Below are positions 1 to 8,466 of a stretch of DNA of 64,000 bases, piece after piece. Under the pieces are notes generated by a model that did no database searches, had not been told where the DNA came from, and was given only the letters and a program-made list of their open reading frames with translations. Source of the stretch: Microbacterium terricola (GTDB lineage: Bacteria; Actinomycetota; Actinomycetes; Actinomycetales; Microbacteriaceae); contig NZ_AP027141.1 of NCBI RefSeq assembly GCF_027943945.1, positions 248,001 to 312,000 of the forward strand, read 5' to 3'. A program made the translations under genes and the position numbers. Within the stretch, counting starts at the first letter, position 1. The number at the start of each line of letters is the position of its first letter.

Positions 1-269
1 ACTACCGCCGGGCCGACACGCTGCTGCACCTGACGATCGCGGAGCTCGCCGGCATCCCCTCGCTCGTCACCCTCGTCGCCGAGAACCGGGCGAAGGTCAA
101 CCTGTGGCTCGATACGTTCCCGCTGCTGCCGGGCAACATCGAGCACTCGAACGGCCAGCACGAGCAGATGGTGACGGCGATCCTCGCCGGGCGGGGGGAT
201 GCTGCCGAGGCCGCCGTCCGCGAGCATCTTGCGGGGTCGGAGGCCCTGCTGCGCGGGTTCCTGAGCTGA
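1..269 (+). CDS. GntR/FadR-family regulator, C-terminal FCD domain (5' truncated by window)
   Basis: Only the last 88 residues are present; the frame enters at base 3 and stops at TGA 267-269. The fragment has the helical FCD pattern: an Arg/Asp..His stretch (RRADTLLHLTI), a PSLVTLV helix, then the HEQMVTAILAGRGDAAEAAV helix and EHL that end FadR-type effector domains. The winged helix that should precede it is outside the window. Such regulators usually bind a small organic acid through metal-ligating His/Asp residues, but the ligand cannot be told from this piece. It is transcribed toward the SseB-like gene, which appears to have its own promoter. Confidence 0.8.
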   Translation, partial: YRRADTLLHLTIAELAGIPSLVTLVAENRAKVNLWLDTFPLLPGNIEHSNGQHEQMVTAILAGRGDAAEAAVREHLAGSEALLRGFLS

Positions 270-303
270 GCAGCGCCCGGCCGGCCGCGGCTAGGCTGGA
301 CGG

Positions 304-708
304 GTGGCATCCGGAAAGAAGCGCAGCAAGAAGGAGCCGCCCGAGTTCCGCAACACCGCACTGAGCGACGCCCTGCAGACCCAGGACATCGCGGCGGTCG
401 CGTTCGCGCTGCGCCACGGCCCGACCGTGGTGCCGCTGATGAACCCGGGCGACCGCGACAACCCGCTCGACGTCGGCGAGGTGTGGACCTACCGCGACGC
501 GCAGGGCCAGGTCGCCCTGCTGCTGTTCAGCGACGCGGCGCACAAGCCCGCGACGCTTCCGCAGGCGGTCGCCCTGCAGCCGCCGGCGGCCCTGCGCGCC
601 TTCCTCGGCGTGCACGGCGAGGAGATCACCACGGTGTTCTTCGACATCGCTGGCCCGCACCCCATGCAGGCGACGCCGGCCGACATCATCGCGGCGCTGG
701 ACGCCTGA
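304..708 (+). CDS. SseB-like small protein, function unknown
   Basis: A 134-residue protein with GTG start at 304. A TAGGCT -10 box at 292-297 ends exactly 6 nt before the GTG, which fits a leaderless mRNA and supports this start. The N-terminus is basic (KKRSKK) followed by a compact alpha/beta domain with ALRHGPTVVPL, a short hairpin reading LLLFSDAAHK and a final amphipathic helix. This resembles the N-terminal SseB domain, but similarity is weak and was judged by eye. No signal peptide or membrane span. It is convergent with radA, 6 bp apart, with no obvious terminator between them. Confidence 0.5.
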   Translation: MASGKKRSKKEPPEFRNTALSDALQTQDIAAVAFALRHGPTVVPLMNPGDRDNPLDVGEVWTYRDAQGQVALLLFSDAAHKPATLPQAVALQPPAALRAFLGVHGEEITTVFFDIAGPHPMQATPADIIAALDA

Positions 709-714
709 CCGCGG

Positions 715-2079
715 TCAGAAGCCGGGCGCCGCGTCGCCCGGACGGTCGCGCACCCGCAGTCGCACGTCGTTGAGCGCGCCGCCCAGCGAGCCGGAGCGGT
801 TGTCGATCACGTCGGAGTAGCCGAGGCGGGCGGCCTCACTGCGCCGCTGCGCCGCCTGCGTCACGGGCCGCACCTCGCCGGCGAGGCTGAGCTCGCCGAC
901 TGCGGCGAGCGTCTTCGGGGTCGCCTGGTTGCGCACAGAGCCGGCCACCGCGATCGCGATCGCGAGGTCGGCGGCGGGTTCGGTGAAGCGGACGCCCCCG
1001 ACGGTGGACACGTACACGTCGAGGTTCGAGGTGATGATGTTCGCCCGCTTCTCGAGCACCGCGAGCACCATCGCCACCCGGGCGCCGTCGACGCCGTTCA
1101 CGACCCGTCGCGGATTCGGCGCGGCGGTCGCGATGGTCAGCGCCTGCACCTCGACCGGCAGTGCGCGCCGGCCCTCGAGCGCGATCGCCACGCAGGTGCC
1201 GGGCTCGGGGGCGCCATGCCCGAGGAACAGGGCGCTCGGATCGGGCACTTCGGCGATGCCGGCACCCGTCATGTCGAAGCAGCCCACCTCGTCGGTCGGC
1301 CCGAAGCGGTTCTTCAGCGCCCGCACGAAACGGAGCGACGTCTGCCGGTCGCCCTCGAAGTGGCAGACCACGTCGACCAGGTGCTCGAGCACGCGAGGGC
1401 CCGCGATCGAGCCGTCTTTCGTGACGTGGCCGACGATGATCACGGGCAGGCCGCGCTCTTTGGCGACGCGGACGAGTGTGGACGCGACTTCGCGCACCTG
1501 GCTCGGGTGGCCGGCGACGCCGTCGGAGAGCGCGGAGGAGACCGTCTGCACCGAGTCGACGATGAGCAGCTCGGGCCGGACCTCGTCGACATGGCCGAGG
1601 ATCGTGGCGAGGTCGGTCTCGGCGGCGATGTAGAGCTCGTCGTGCAGGGCTCCGGTGCGCTCGGCGCGCAGGCGCACCTGGGCCGTGGACTCCTCGGCGC
1701 TCGCGTACAGCACGCGGCGCCCAGCGCGGGCGGACTGCGCGGCGACTTCGAGCAGCAGCGTCGACTTGCCGACGCCCGGCTCGCCGCTGAGGAGGATCGC
1801 CGCACCCGGCACGATGCCGCCGCCCAGCACGCGGTCGAACTCGCCGACGCCGCTGGTGCGCCGCGGCGCGTCGGTCGTGTCGACGGCGGTGATCGGCCGG
1901 GCCGCGCGCCCTGCACCCGGCGCCACGGGCGTCACCGCGCGCGAGAGCCCGGTCGGCTCGGCGGCTTCGACGACGGTGCCCCACTGCTGGCATTCGGCGC
2001 AGCGGCCGACCCACTTGAGGGTCGTCCACCCGCATTCGGTGCACCGATAGGGCGCGGCAGTAGGACGACGGGTGGCCAT
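715..2079 (-). CDS. radA: DNA repair protein RadA (branch-migration ATPase)
   Basis: A 454-residue RadA/Sms. It acts on recombination intermediates, driving branch migration with RecA. Visible domains: an N-terminal C4 zinc finger (Cys13, 16, 27, 30), a RecA-like ATPase with Walker A GEPGVGKST at about 99-107 and a hydrophobic Walker B (LLIVDSVQ), the RadA-specific KNRFG motif, and a C-terminal Lon-like domain. Length is normal for the family. A TAGCCT -10 box at 2086-2091 (minus strand) lies 6 nt before the ATG, suggesting a leaderless transcript independent of ldh upstream. Core housekeeping gene; start and identity are secure. Confidence 0.97.
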   Translation of the reverse strand: MATRRPTAAPYRCTECGWTTLKWVGRCAECQQWGTVVEAAEPTGLSRAVTPVAPGAGRAARPITAVDTTDAPRRTSGVGEFDRVLGGGIVPGAAILLSGEPGVGKSTLLLEVAAQSARAGRRVLYASAEESTAQVRLRAERTGALHDELYIAAETDLATILGHVDEVRPELLIVDSVQTVSSALSDGVAGHPSQVREVASTLVRVAKERGLPVIIVGHVTKDGSIAGPRVLEHLVDVVCHFEGDRQTSLRFVRALKNRFGPTDEVGCFDMTGAGIAEVPDPSALFLGHGAPEPGTCVAIALEGRRALPVEVQALTIATAAPNPRRVVNGVDGARVAMVLAVLEKRANIITSNLDVYVSTVGGVRFTEPAADLAIAIAVAGSVRNQATPKTLAAVGELSLAGEVRPVTQAAQRRSEAARLGYSDVIDNRSGSLGGALNDVRLRVRDRPGDAAPGF

Positions 2080-2123
2080 GGAATCAGGCTAGCCGCCGCA
2101 TCCGACATCGACGCGTCCGCCAC

Positions 2124-2141
2124 CCTCCGCCGCGGCGGAGG
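2124..2141 (-). terminator. GC-rich hairpin downstream of ldh
   Basis: CCTCCGCCG/CGGCGGAGG is a perfect 18-nt inverted repeat 9 bp past the ldh stop. There is no U-tract, which is common for actinobacterial terminators. It sits just upstream of the radA -10 box and would separate the two units. Confidence 0.5.
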
Positions 2142-2150
2142 AAGTCAGGT

Positions 2151-3107
2151 TCAGTCGCGCAGCGAGGCGGCGACGTCGCGCAGCGCGTCGGCCGAACGGC
2201 GGAGCAGCCCCAGCTCGTTCGCCGAGAAAGTCGTCTCCATGATCGGCGTCGCGCCGGCGGCGTTGACGATCGACGGCACCGAGAGCGCGACCCCGGAGAT
2301 GCCGTGGAAGTCCTGCAGCACCGGTGCGACGGGCAGGACGGCGTTCTCGTCGCCGAGGATCGCCTCGACGATGCGCGCGCTCGACAGGCCGATCGCATAG
2401 TTCGTCGCGCCCTTGCCCTGGATGACCTTGTAGGCGGCGTCGCGCACGTCGACCGCGACCTGGTCGAGCTCGTCGGCGGTGAACTTCGGCGAGCCGTCTG
2501 AGGGCACCCAGTCGAGGATCGGGACCGTGCCGATCGACGCCTTCGACCACAGCGGGAACTCGGTGTCGCCGTGCTCGCCGACGATGTAGGCGTGCACGCT
2601 CGAGGTTGAGACGCCGGCACGCTTGCCGAGCAGCCAGCGCAGACGGGAGGTGTCGAGCACCGTGCCGGAGGCGAAGATGCGCTCGGGCGGCAGGCCGGTC
2701 GCCTCCTGAGCGAGCACCGTGAGCACGTCGCACGGGTTGGTGACGATGACGTAGATGGCGTTCGGCGCCGCCTCGAGCAGCTGCGGCATCATCGACTTCA
2801 TGATGCGGGCGTTGACCCCGGCGAGCTCGATGCGCGTCTGGCCGGGGTTCTGCTTCGCGCCGGCCGTGATGACGACGACGTGCGAGCCCTCGACCACCGA
2901 GAGGTCGCTCCCGCCGATGATGTCGCTCGACCCGGTGAACTGGGTGCCGTGCGAGAGGTCGAGCACCTCGGCCTCGGCCTTCTCGGTGGCGATGTCGTAG
3001 AGGGCGACGTGGCGTGCCGACCCCCTGATCAGGGCGGCGTACGCGGCGCTCGACCCCACGCTCCCGGCGCCGACGATGGTGACTTTGGAGTTCTCGATCA
3101 CGCTCAT
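2151..3107 (-). CDS. ldh: L-lactate dehydrogenase
   Basis: A 318-residue NAD-dependent 2-hydroxyacid dehydrogenase of the LDH/MDH family that interconverts pyruvate and L-lactate in the cytoplasm. The Rossmann motif GAGSVGSS is at 13-20; the coenzyme/substrate loop reads AKQNPGQTR with the substrate-contacting Arg; TNPCDVLT follows, and the catalytic His lies in HGDTEFPLWS. The Gln in the loop and the PLW after HGDTEF favour lactate over malate dehydrogenase. It starts 4 bp after the MFS stop codon and may be read through from that gene; a weak CAGACT box 6 nt before the ATG (3114-3119) could also give it its own leaderless mRNA. Full length. Confidence 0.93.
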   Translation of the reverse strand: MSVIENSKVTIVGAGSVGSSAAYAALIRGSARHVALYDIATEKAEAEVLDLSHGTQFTGSSDIIGGSDLSVVEGSHVVVITAGAKQNPGQTRIELAGVNARIMKSMMPQLLEAAPNAIYVIVTNPCDVLTVLAQEATGLPPERIFASGTVLDTSRLRWLLGKRAGVSTSSVHAYIVGEHGDTEFPLWSKASIGTVPILDWVPSDGSPKFTADELDQVAVDVRDAAYKVIQGKGATNYAIGLSSARIVEAILGDENAVLPVAPVLQDFHGISGVALSVPSIVNAAGATPIMETTFSANELGLLRRSADALRDVAASLRD

Positions 3108-3111
3108 GCGC

Positions 3112-4509
3112 TCAGTCTGGCAGGGGACGGATGCCGCGACCAGAGGGATTCGGGATCGGGCTGTTGCGGATGCCGAGGAAGGAGACGACAGCTCCCGCCG
3201 TCAGGAAGACGGCCGTCGTCACGGCGGCGCGGTGGAACCCGGTGAGGTCCAGCATCCCGCCGATGATCGGGGCGAGCATCGCGATCGCCAGCAGCCCGGC
3301 GACGCGGGCGACCGCGTTGTTCACCGCGGAGGCGATGCCGCTGTGGGCAGGATCGGCCGAGCCGAGGATGGCGGCGGTGAGGGGTGAGACGGTGGCACCG
3401 AGACCGACGCCGAACACGAGCATGCTCGGGAGCACCTGCGTCCAGTAGTCGAAGTCGTCCGACACGCTCAGCAGCAGCAGTGCGCCGATCGCCATGATCA
3501 GCGGGCCCACCGTCATGAACAGGCGCGGGCCGTACCTCGACGAGAGCGCACCCGCGCGCGAGCTCAGCGCGATGACAAGGAGCGTTGTCGGCAGGCTCGC
3601 GAGCCCCGCGAGGGTGGCGGGGAGCCCCGCCTCCTCCTGCAGGTAGATCGCGACGACGAAGCCGTTCAGCGACAGCGCGGCGTAGATCGCGAGGGTCGCG
3701 AGGTTGCCCATCGCGTAGTTGCGGGCCCGGAACAGGTCCAGCGGCAGGAGCGGAGTGCGGACCGTGCGCTGGCGCCACAGGAACGCGGCGAACATCGCGA
3801 GCCCGAGGAGCAGCGGCACCCAGATCACCGGCGACGACCACCCGTAGTTCGGCTGCTCGATGAGGGCGAAGACCGCGCCGCCGAGGCCCACCGTGCACAA
3901 TGCCGCGCCGAGGATGTCGATGTGCGCGTCCGGGCTGCGCTCGTCGGGGTGATCGAGCCGCGTGATGAGCCACAGCGCGACCGCGATCGGCACGACGTTG
4001 ATGAGGAAGACGAAGCGCCACGACAGGAAGTCGACGAACAGGCCGCCGAGGAGGGGACCTGCGACCATCGCGCTGGTCGTGAGCGCGGTCCAGGCGCCGA
4101 TTGCCCGCGCCTGGCGCTCGCCGGTGATCGCGGAGGTGATGAGCGCGAGCGAGCTCGGCACGAGGAACGCGCCCGCCGCACCCTGGAGGAGCCGGGCGAT
4201 GACGAGGATGAGGGGCGTCGGCGCGAGGGCGACGGCGAGGGAGGCGACGCCGAACCCGATCAGGCCGATCCGCAGCACGAGGAGCCGGCCGTACGCGTCG
4301 CTGACGGAGCCCGCCAGCAGGATGAGCGCGCTGAGGGTGAGCAGGTAGCCGTCGACCGTCCACTGCTGCGCGATGAGCCCGCCGCCGATCTCGGCGGTGA
4401 TCGCGGGGAGCGCGACGTTGACGACCGAGCCGTCGAGGAACGCCACCCCGGACGCGAGCGCCGCGATCGCCACGACGAGCCGCTGCTGACCGGTCATCGG
4501 GGTGCCCAT
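3112..4509 (-). CDS. MFS drug exporter, DHA2 (EmrB/QacA-like) type
   Basis: A 465-residue major facilitator with 12-14 hydrophobic segments. The N-terminal DGSVVNVALPAI segment, the loop YGRLLVLRIGLIGFG, and motif C (GPLLGGLF) mark the proton:drug antiporter DHA2 group. The substrate is unknown. A TetR gene lies directly upstream, 9 bp away and in the same direction, the usual arrangement of a pump with its repressor. A TAGGTT -10 box at 4516-4521 begins with the TetR stop codon itself (TAG) and lies 6 nt before the ATG, so the pump may also be made from a leaderless internal transcript. Confidence 0.88.
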   Translation of the reverse strand: MGTPMTGQQRLVVAIAALASGVAFLDGSVVNVALPAITAEIGGGLIAQQWTVDGYLLTLSALILLAGSVSDAYGRLLVLRIGLIGFGVASLAVALAPTPLILVIARLLQGAAGAFLVPSSLALITSAITGERQARAIGAWTALTTSAMVAGPLLGGLFVDFLSWRFVFLINVVPIAVALWLITRLDHPDERSPDAHIDILGAALCTVGLGGAVFALIEQPNYGWSSPVIWVPLLLGLAMFAAFLWRQRTVRTPLLPLDLFRARNYAMGNLATLAIYAALSLNGFVVAIYLQEEAGLPATLAGLASLPTTLLVIALSSRAGALSSRYGPRLFMTVGPLIMAIGALLLLSVSDDFDYWTQVLPSMLVFGVGLGATVSPLTAAILGSADPAHSGIASAVNNAVARVAGLLAIAMLAPIIGGMLDLTGFHRAAVTTAVFLTAGAVVSFLGIRNSPIPNPSGRGIRPLPD

Positions 4510-4518
4510 GCTCTCAAC

Positions 4519-5163
4519 CTATGGCGTGCCGGCGGGGCGGGGGTCGTCGCGGAGCAGCCCGGCGATGACGGTGTCGACGGTGCGTGCCGCTGCGGCCTGG
4601 ACCTCCTCGACGGACAGCCCCTGCAAGGGACCGTGCAGGGCGAGCAGAGCGAACCCGTGCACGGCGGACCAGCACGGCCACTCGGCGCCGGGGCGTGCCG
4701 CGGGGGCGAGCTCTCCGGAGGCGACCAGCGCGTCGAGCGCGGATGACAGGGAGGCGAGTGGCGGCGGGAGCTCGCCGGGGGCGGGCAGCTCGTCGATGAG
4801 CGCGTCCGGCGCGGCGAAGGCCACCTCGAACCAGCCGGGCTCGGCGAGGGCGAATGAGATGTAGCCGACGCCGACCGCGTGGAGGCGCGTGCGTGCCGTG
4901 GTCATGCCAGGAGCGGGCGCGGTGGTGAGCGACAGCATCCGCTCGACCATGCCCTCCTGGATGCGGAGGGCGACCGCGGCCAGCAGGGCGTCGCGGTCAG
5001 CGAAGTGCCGGTAGACGGCGTTCGGCGAGACTCCGACGCGGCGGGCGATGTCGCGCAGCACGATGGCGCGCGATCCGCTCTCGCGCGTCGCGGTGAGGCC
5101 CGTGGCGATGAGCGCCTCGCGCAGATTGCCGTGGTGGTAGGGCCTGCCGGGCTCGGTCGTCAC
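4519..5163 (-). CDS. TetR-family repressor of the adjacent MFS pump
   Basis: A 214-residue regulator. The N-terminal HTH reads IVLRDIARRVGVSPNAVYRHF (about 28-48), preceded by the basic YHHGNLREALI segment common to this subgroup; the rest is an all-helical ligand domain ending in a WHG-like region (CWSAVHGFALLALHGPLQ). I chose GTG 5163 because homologous TetRs begin about here; the longer open frame upstream overlaps the divergent DUF899 promoter. It probably controls itself, the MFS gene and perhaps the divergent DUF899 gene. The gap to DUF899 is only 66 bp. Confidence 0.85.
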   Translation of the reverse strand: MTTEPGRPYHHGNLREALIATGLTATRESGSRAIVLRDIARRVGVSPNAVYRHFADRDALLAAVALRIQEGMVERMLSLTTAPAPGMTTARTRLHAVGVGYISFALAEPGWFEVAFAAPDALIDELPAPGELPPPLASLSSALDALVASGELAPAARPGAEWPCWSAVHGFALLALHGPLQGLSVEEVQAAAARTVDTVIAGLLRDDPRPAGTP

Positions 5164-5172
5164 AGCATCCTC

Positions 5173-5200
5173 TTGACGGGAACTCCTCGATGTGTACGCT
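5173..5200 (+). promoter_or_regulatory. Promoter of the DUF899 gene
   Basis: TTGACG at 5173-5178 and TACGCT at 5195-5200 are separated by 16 bp, a good SigA-type promoter. The start codon at 5230 has a GAGGAG ribosome binding site at 5219-5224. The promoter fills the gap to the divergent TetR, so the repressor could act on both sides; I see no clean palindrome. Confidence 0.6.
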
Positions 5201-5229
5201 GTGAACATACCACGCCGTGAGGAGCAATC

Positions 5230-5922
5230 ATGACCGAGGTCACCGCACTTCCGCCTGTCGTCGACGAGGAGACCTGGCGCCGCGAGCTCGCCGCCCTGCG
5301 CGTCCGCGGGAAGGCGGCGACGCGGGAGCTGGATGCGATCGCCGCTCAGCGACGCCGGCTGCCGATGGTCGAGCTGCCCGAGTACACCCTCGTCGGCAGG
5401 GACGGACCGGTGCGCCTCGCTGACATCTTCGAGGGCAGGTCGCAGCTCATCGTCTACAACCACATGTGGTTCGAGGGCAAGGAATGGCACTGCCCCGGGT
5501 GCACCGGCTTCACCGCGCAGTTCACGAGGCTGGAGTTCCTCGAGCCGTACGACGCGCGATTCGTCATCGTGACGCAGGGTCCGATCGACGAGGCCCTCGC
5601 CTACAAGGAGAAGGTCGGCAACCGCATGGAGTGGTTCTCGACCGCCGACAGCCCGTTCGGCACGGACATGGACGCCCCACCGGGAGGCGGCTTCGCGATG
5701 AACGTGTTCCTCCGCGACGGCGACAAGGTCTACCGCACCTGGCACACGAACGGCCGGGGCACCGAGCAGCTCACGCACACCTTCTCGCTCATCGACGTGC
5801 TGCCGTGGGGGCGACAGGAGGAGTGGCAGGATTCGCCCGCCGGGTGGCCGCAGGGCGGCACCGGCGAGGGCTGGGAGGGATCGAAGGACATCGCCCGGCT
5901 GTACGGGCCCGCGGTCGTCTGA
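5230..5922 (+). CDS. DUF899 thioredoxin-fold protein
   Basis: A 230-residue member of the DUF899 family. After a helical N-terminus (WRRELAALRVRGKAATRELD) it has the thioredoxin-like core with LIVYNHMWF and the CPGCTGF motif at about 91-97, then MEWFSTADSPFGTDM and a C-terminal WQDSPAGWPQG segment. Two cysteines in CxxC spacing suggest redox chemistry, but no substrate is established for the family. It has a strong promoter and ribosome site and is divergent from a TetR, so it may be induced by the same signal as the MFS pump. The tRNA gene follows 69 bp later. Confidence 0.88.
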   Translation: MTEVTALPPVVDEETWRRELAALRVRGKAATRELDAIAAQRRRLPMVELPEYTLVGRDGPVRLADIFEGRSQLIVYNHMWFEGKEWHCPGCTGFTAQFTRLEFLEPYDARFVIVTQGPIDEALAYKEKVGNRMEWFSTADSPFGTDMDAPPGGGFAMNVFLRDGDKVYRTWHTNGRGTEQLTHTFSLIDVLPWGRQEEWQDSPAGWPQGGTGEGWEGSKDIARLYGPAVV

Positions 5923-5954
5923 TTCCGGATGCGGTGGGCCCTGATCCGCGCCGA

Positions 5955-5984
5955 TTGGCGGGTTCGCGTGGCGTGACGTAAACT
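5955..5984 (+). promoter_or_regulatory. Promoter of tRNA-Ser
   Basis: TTGGCG (5955-5960), an 18-bp spacer and TAAACT (5979-5984). The -10 box ends 7 nt before the mature 5' end of the tRNA, so the transcript would start at or very near the tRNA itself. Confidence 0.6.
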
Positions 5985-5991
5985 CGTCCGC

Positions 5992-6082
5992 GGTGACGTG
6001 TCCGAGCGGCCGAAGGTGCAACTCTCGAAAAGTTGTGTAGGGTAACCCCCTACCGTGGGTTCAAATCCCACCGTCACCGCCA
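5992..6082 (+). tRNA. tRNA-Ser(CGA)
   Basis: Class II tRNA. Acceptor GGTGACG (5992-5998) pairs with CGTCACC (6072-6078); discriminator G 6079 and encoded CCA 6080-6082. The anticodon stem is CAACT/AGTTG (6019-6023/6031-6035) with loop CTCGAAA, giving anticodon CGA at 6026-6028, which reads UCG, a favoured serine codon at this GC content. A long variable arm (GTAGGG/CCCTAC) and the T arm GTGGG-TTCAAAT-CCCAC are both intact. It is immediately followed by a strong terminator. Confidence 0.97.
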
Positions 6083-6083
6083 G

Positions 6084-6110
6084 AAAAACCCCTGTTGATC
6101 AGGGGTTTTT
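6084..6110 (+). terminator. Intrinsic terminator of tRNA-Ser
   Basis: AAAAACCCCTG (6084-6094), loop TTGAT and CAGGGGTTTTT (6100-6110) form a perfect 11-bp stem ending in a T-run. It begins 1 nt after the CCA and can work in both directions. Confidence 0.93.
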
Positions 6111-6165
6111 CCATTTGCCCCACACAGGAGGTCGTCGTGGTCGATGTGGGTACGGCTGGCGGACG

Positions 6166-6768
6166 ATGAGCGTCGCAGCCATCGCCGCCGTCGTGGCGCT
6201 CGTCGCCGGCGGGATCACGATCGGGCTGGTCGCGCTCCTTCACGTCCTCGAGCCCGAGTTCGACCCGTCCTGGCGGATGATCAGCGAGTACTCCCTCGGG
6301 CGGTACGGGTGGGTCATGCGGCTCGCGTTCGTCACGATGGCCATCAGCCCCGCCGCGACGTGCGTCGCCCTGTGGCCGTTCGGCGGCGCGTGGACCCTCG
6401 GCCTCGCGGCCGTGGCACTGGGTGCGCTCGGCGCCGCGTTCCTCGACGCCGACCCGATCATGACGTCACGCGCCCAAGCCACACCGGTCGGAAGGGCCCA
6501 CACGGTCATGGGTGGTCTGTGCCTCGCCGGCTTCCCGCCCGCGGCGCTGCTCGCGGGTCTCGGTGTGGCGACCACGCTCGGGTGGGCGCTGGCGATCGCA
6601 TCCGCTGTTCCGTTTGCCGGACTGGTGTGGTTCCTCATCGCCGCTGCCCCCGCCCACGGGCAGGGCGGCTCGCCTGCGATCCGGATCGGATGGCCGGACC
6701 GGTTCTGCCTCCTCGCCTACCTCGCATGGGTGGTGCTCGCCGCCGGCAGCGTGCTGGCTCTGGGGTGA
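6166..6768 (+). CDS. DUF998-family membrane protein
   Basis: A 200-residue integral membrane protein with about six hydrophobic helices. The first loop carries the family signature EFDPSWRMISEYSLGRYGW, and the helix after it AFVTMAISPAA. DUF998 proteins have no established function. ATG 6166 is chosen because the first transmembrane helix (AAVVALVAGGITIGLVALL) begins a few residues later; the open frame continues upstream into the tRNA terminator, where coding is not credible. The next gene starts 40 bp downstream. Confidence 0.82.
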   Translation: MSVAAIAAVVALVAGGITIGLVALLHVLEPEFDPSWRMISEYSLGRYGWVMRLAFVTMAISPAATCVALWPFGGAWTLGLAAVALGALGAAFLDADPIMTSRAQATPVGRAHTVMGGLCLAGFPPAALLAGLGVATTLGWALAIASAVPFAGLVWFLIAAAPAHGQGGSPAIRIGWPDRFCLLAYLAWVVLAAGSVLALG

Positions 6769-6808
6769 CGCTCGACAGCATCGCCGATACCCCGCCCAGA
6801 ATGAAGAC

Positions 6809-7567
6809 ATGAACCGCGACGAGATCAGCCGCATCGCACACACCGACCACCCGATCGCCGCGCCGGTCGACGTCAGCAGCGCTCGTCGGCTGCTCGCGCG
6901 GCTCGACCCCGCCGGATCCGGTCGCGTCGTCGACCTCGGCTGCGGCTCGGGCGCGTGGCTCCTCGAACTGCTCGACAGCCGACCCGACCTGACCGCGGTC
7001 GGGGTGGACACCGCACTTCACCCCGACCGCGATGCGCGTGCCCGCCGGCGCGGGGTAGCCGACCGCCTCAGCTGGATCGAGGCGGATGCGGCGGCCTGGT
7101 CTCCCGCCGACGGCGTGCCCCACGACGCGGTCCTGTGCGTCGGTGCGAGCCACGCCTTCGGCGGACTGTCCGGCACGCTCGTCGCGATCCGCCGCCACCT
7201 GCGCCCGGGAGGGCGGGCCCTGCTCGGGGAGATGATCTGGGAGCACCCCCAGCCGTCGCGCGCCGCACAGGAGGCTCTCGATGCGCGCCCGGAGGATCTC
7301 CCCACGCTCTCGCAGCTGCTGCCGATCCTGGAGCAGCACGGCTTCGAGGCGGGGTATGCCCACATGAGCAGCGCGCAGGAGTGGGACGACTACGAGTGGT
7401 CGTGGACAGGATCGCTCGTCGCGTGGGCCGAGCGCGAAGCCTCGAACGACGCCGAACGCGAGCAGGCGCTCGCTGCCGCCCGGTCGCACCGGCGCCAGTG
7501 GATCGACGGCTACCGCGGTGAGCTCGGCTTCGTCACCGTCGTGCTCCACGACATCCGCACCCCGTGA
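6809..7567 (+). CDS. Class I SAM-dependent methyltransferase
   Basis: A 252-residue Rossmann methyltransferase. Motif I VVDLGCGSGAW sits at about residues 40-50, an acidic residue ends strand 2 (VGVDTAL), motif II is SWIEADAAAW and motif IV DAVLCVGASHAFGG; a post-core ALLGEMIWE strand follows. The C-terminal half has WDDYEWSWTGSLVAW, rich in aromatic residues. Substrate unknown. No ribosome site precedes ATG 6809; CAGAAT 6 nt upstream is a poor -10, so the start is fairly but not fully sure. A hairpin follows the stop. Confidence 0.85.
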   Translation: MNRDEISRIAHTDHPIAAPVDVSSARRLLARLDPAGSGRVVDLGCGSGAWLLELLDSRPDLTAVGVDTALHPDRDARARRRGVADRLSWIEADAAAWSPADGVPHDAVLCVGASHAFGGLSGTLVAIRRHLRPGGRALLGEMIWEHPQPSRAAQEALDARPEDLPTLSQLLPILEQHGFEAGYAHMSSAQEWDDYEWSWTGSLVAWAEREASNDAEREQALAAARSHRRQWIDGYRGELGFVTVVLHDIRTP

Positions 7568-7578
7568 GGGCATGAGCA

Positions 7579-7598
7579 GGAAGGCCGACAAGCCTTCC
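7579..7598 (+). terminator. Hairpin after the methyltransferase gene
   Basis: GGAAGGC (7579-7585) and GCCTTCC (7592-7598) form a 7-bp stem with a 6-nt loop, 12 bp past the stop codon. No T-run follows. The 136 bp from here to the hydrolase start at 7735 hold no gene I can support. Confidence 0.45.
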
Positions 7599-7734
7599 GT
7601 GGCACCGCTCTCACGATGACTCTGGCGTCGGTCCCGCGACCGCCCTATCTTGTGTGTCAGCGTCTGGCGCTCCACAGGACGCGACCCCACCACAACTCGT
7701 CGCCTTCAGCGACGCCATTTTGAAGGGAAGTCGA

Positions 7735-8466
7735 ATGCCAGAAAGCAAGCCGACCATTGTCCTCGTCCACGGTGCCTGGGCGGACGCGTCCAGCTGGAAC
7801 GCTGTCAGCGTGCCGCTGCAGGCGGAGGGGTACACGGTGCTCGCGCCGCCGAACGAGCTGCGCGGCCTGACGGGGGACTCGGCCTACATCGCGTCGTTCC
7901 TCGCGCAGCGCACCAGCGGTCCCGTCGTGCTCGTCGGGCACTCGTACGGGGGTGCCGTGATCACCAACGCGGGTGCTCAGGGCGGCGACGTCAAGGCGCT
8001 CGTCTACGTCGACGCCTTCATCCCCGACGAGGGGGAGACCGTCGTGGGGATCCTCGAGGGCTCGGGGTCGGCACTCGCGGTCGCCGACCCGACGACAGTC
8101 CTCGATGTCGCGGGATATCCGGGGGCCCCCGAAGGGGCGGCCGAGGCCTTCCTGAAGCCGGACACCGTGCACACGGCGTTCGCCCAGGACCTGCCGGAAG
8201 CGGACCGATGGACGATCGTCGCGACGCAGCGGCCGGCGTCGTTCGTCGCCAACGTCACCCCGTCGGGGGCGCCGGCGTGGAAGAAGATCCCCAGCTGGGC
8301 GGTGCTCGGCACCGACGACCTGGTCATCCCGATCGACACGCAGCGCCGCATGGCCGAGCGGGCGAACGCGACGGTGACCGAAGTCGACGCTTCCCACGTG
8401 TCGATGGTGTCGCAGCCGGAGGCGACGCTCGCCGCGATCCGTGCGGCGGTCGCCGCGATCAGCTGA
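7735..8466 (+). CDS. Alpha/beta-fold hydrolase
   Basis: A 243-residue esterase-like hydrolase. The oxyanion region is VLVHGAWADASSW near the N-terminus; the nucleophile elbow is GHSYGG with Ser at about 69; the acid is probably in VLGTDDLVIP and the base His in DASHVSMVSQPE. This variant of alpha/beta hydrolase (HGAWADASSW) is common in actinobacteria and lacks a defined substrate. AAGGGAAG 5 nt before ATG 7735 acts as ribosome site. The stop overlaps the next start (TGATG), so translation of the GerW-like protein is coupled to it. Confidence 0.88.
   Translation: MPESKPTIVLVHGAWADASSWNAVSVPLQAEGYTVLAPPNELRGLTGDSAYIASFLAQRTSGPVVLVGHSYGGAVITNAGAQGGDVKALVYVDAFIPDEGETVVGILEGSGSALAVADPTTVLDVAGYPGAPEGAAEAFLKPDTVHTAFAQDLPEADRWTIVATQRPASFVANVTPSGAPAWKKIPSWAVLGTDDLVIPIDTQRRMAERANATVTEVDASHVSMVSQPEATLAAIRAAVAAIS

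Noticed and set aside
5161..5230. TetR palindrome in the TetR-DUF899 gap
   Set aside because: GTGTAC..GAACATAC shows only scattered matches between arms; not strong enough to call.
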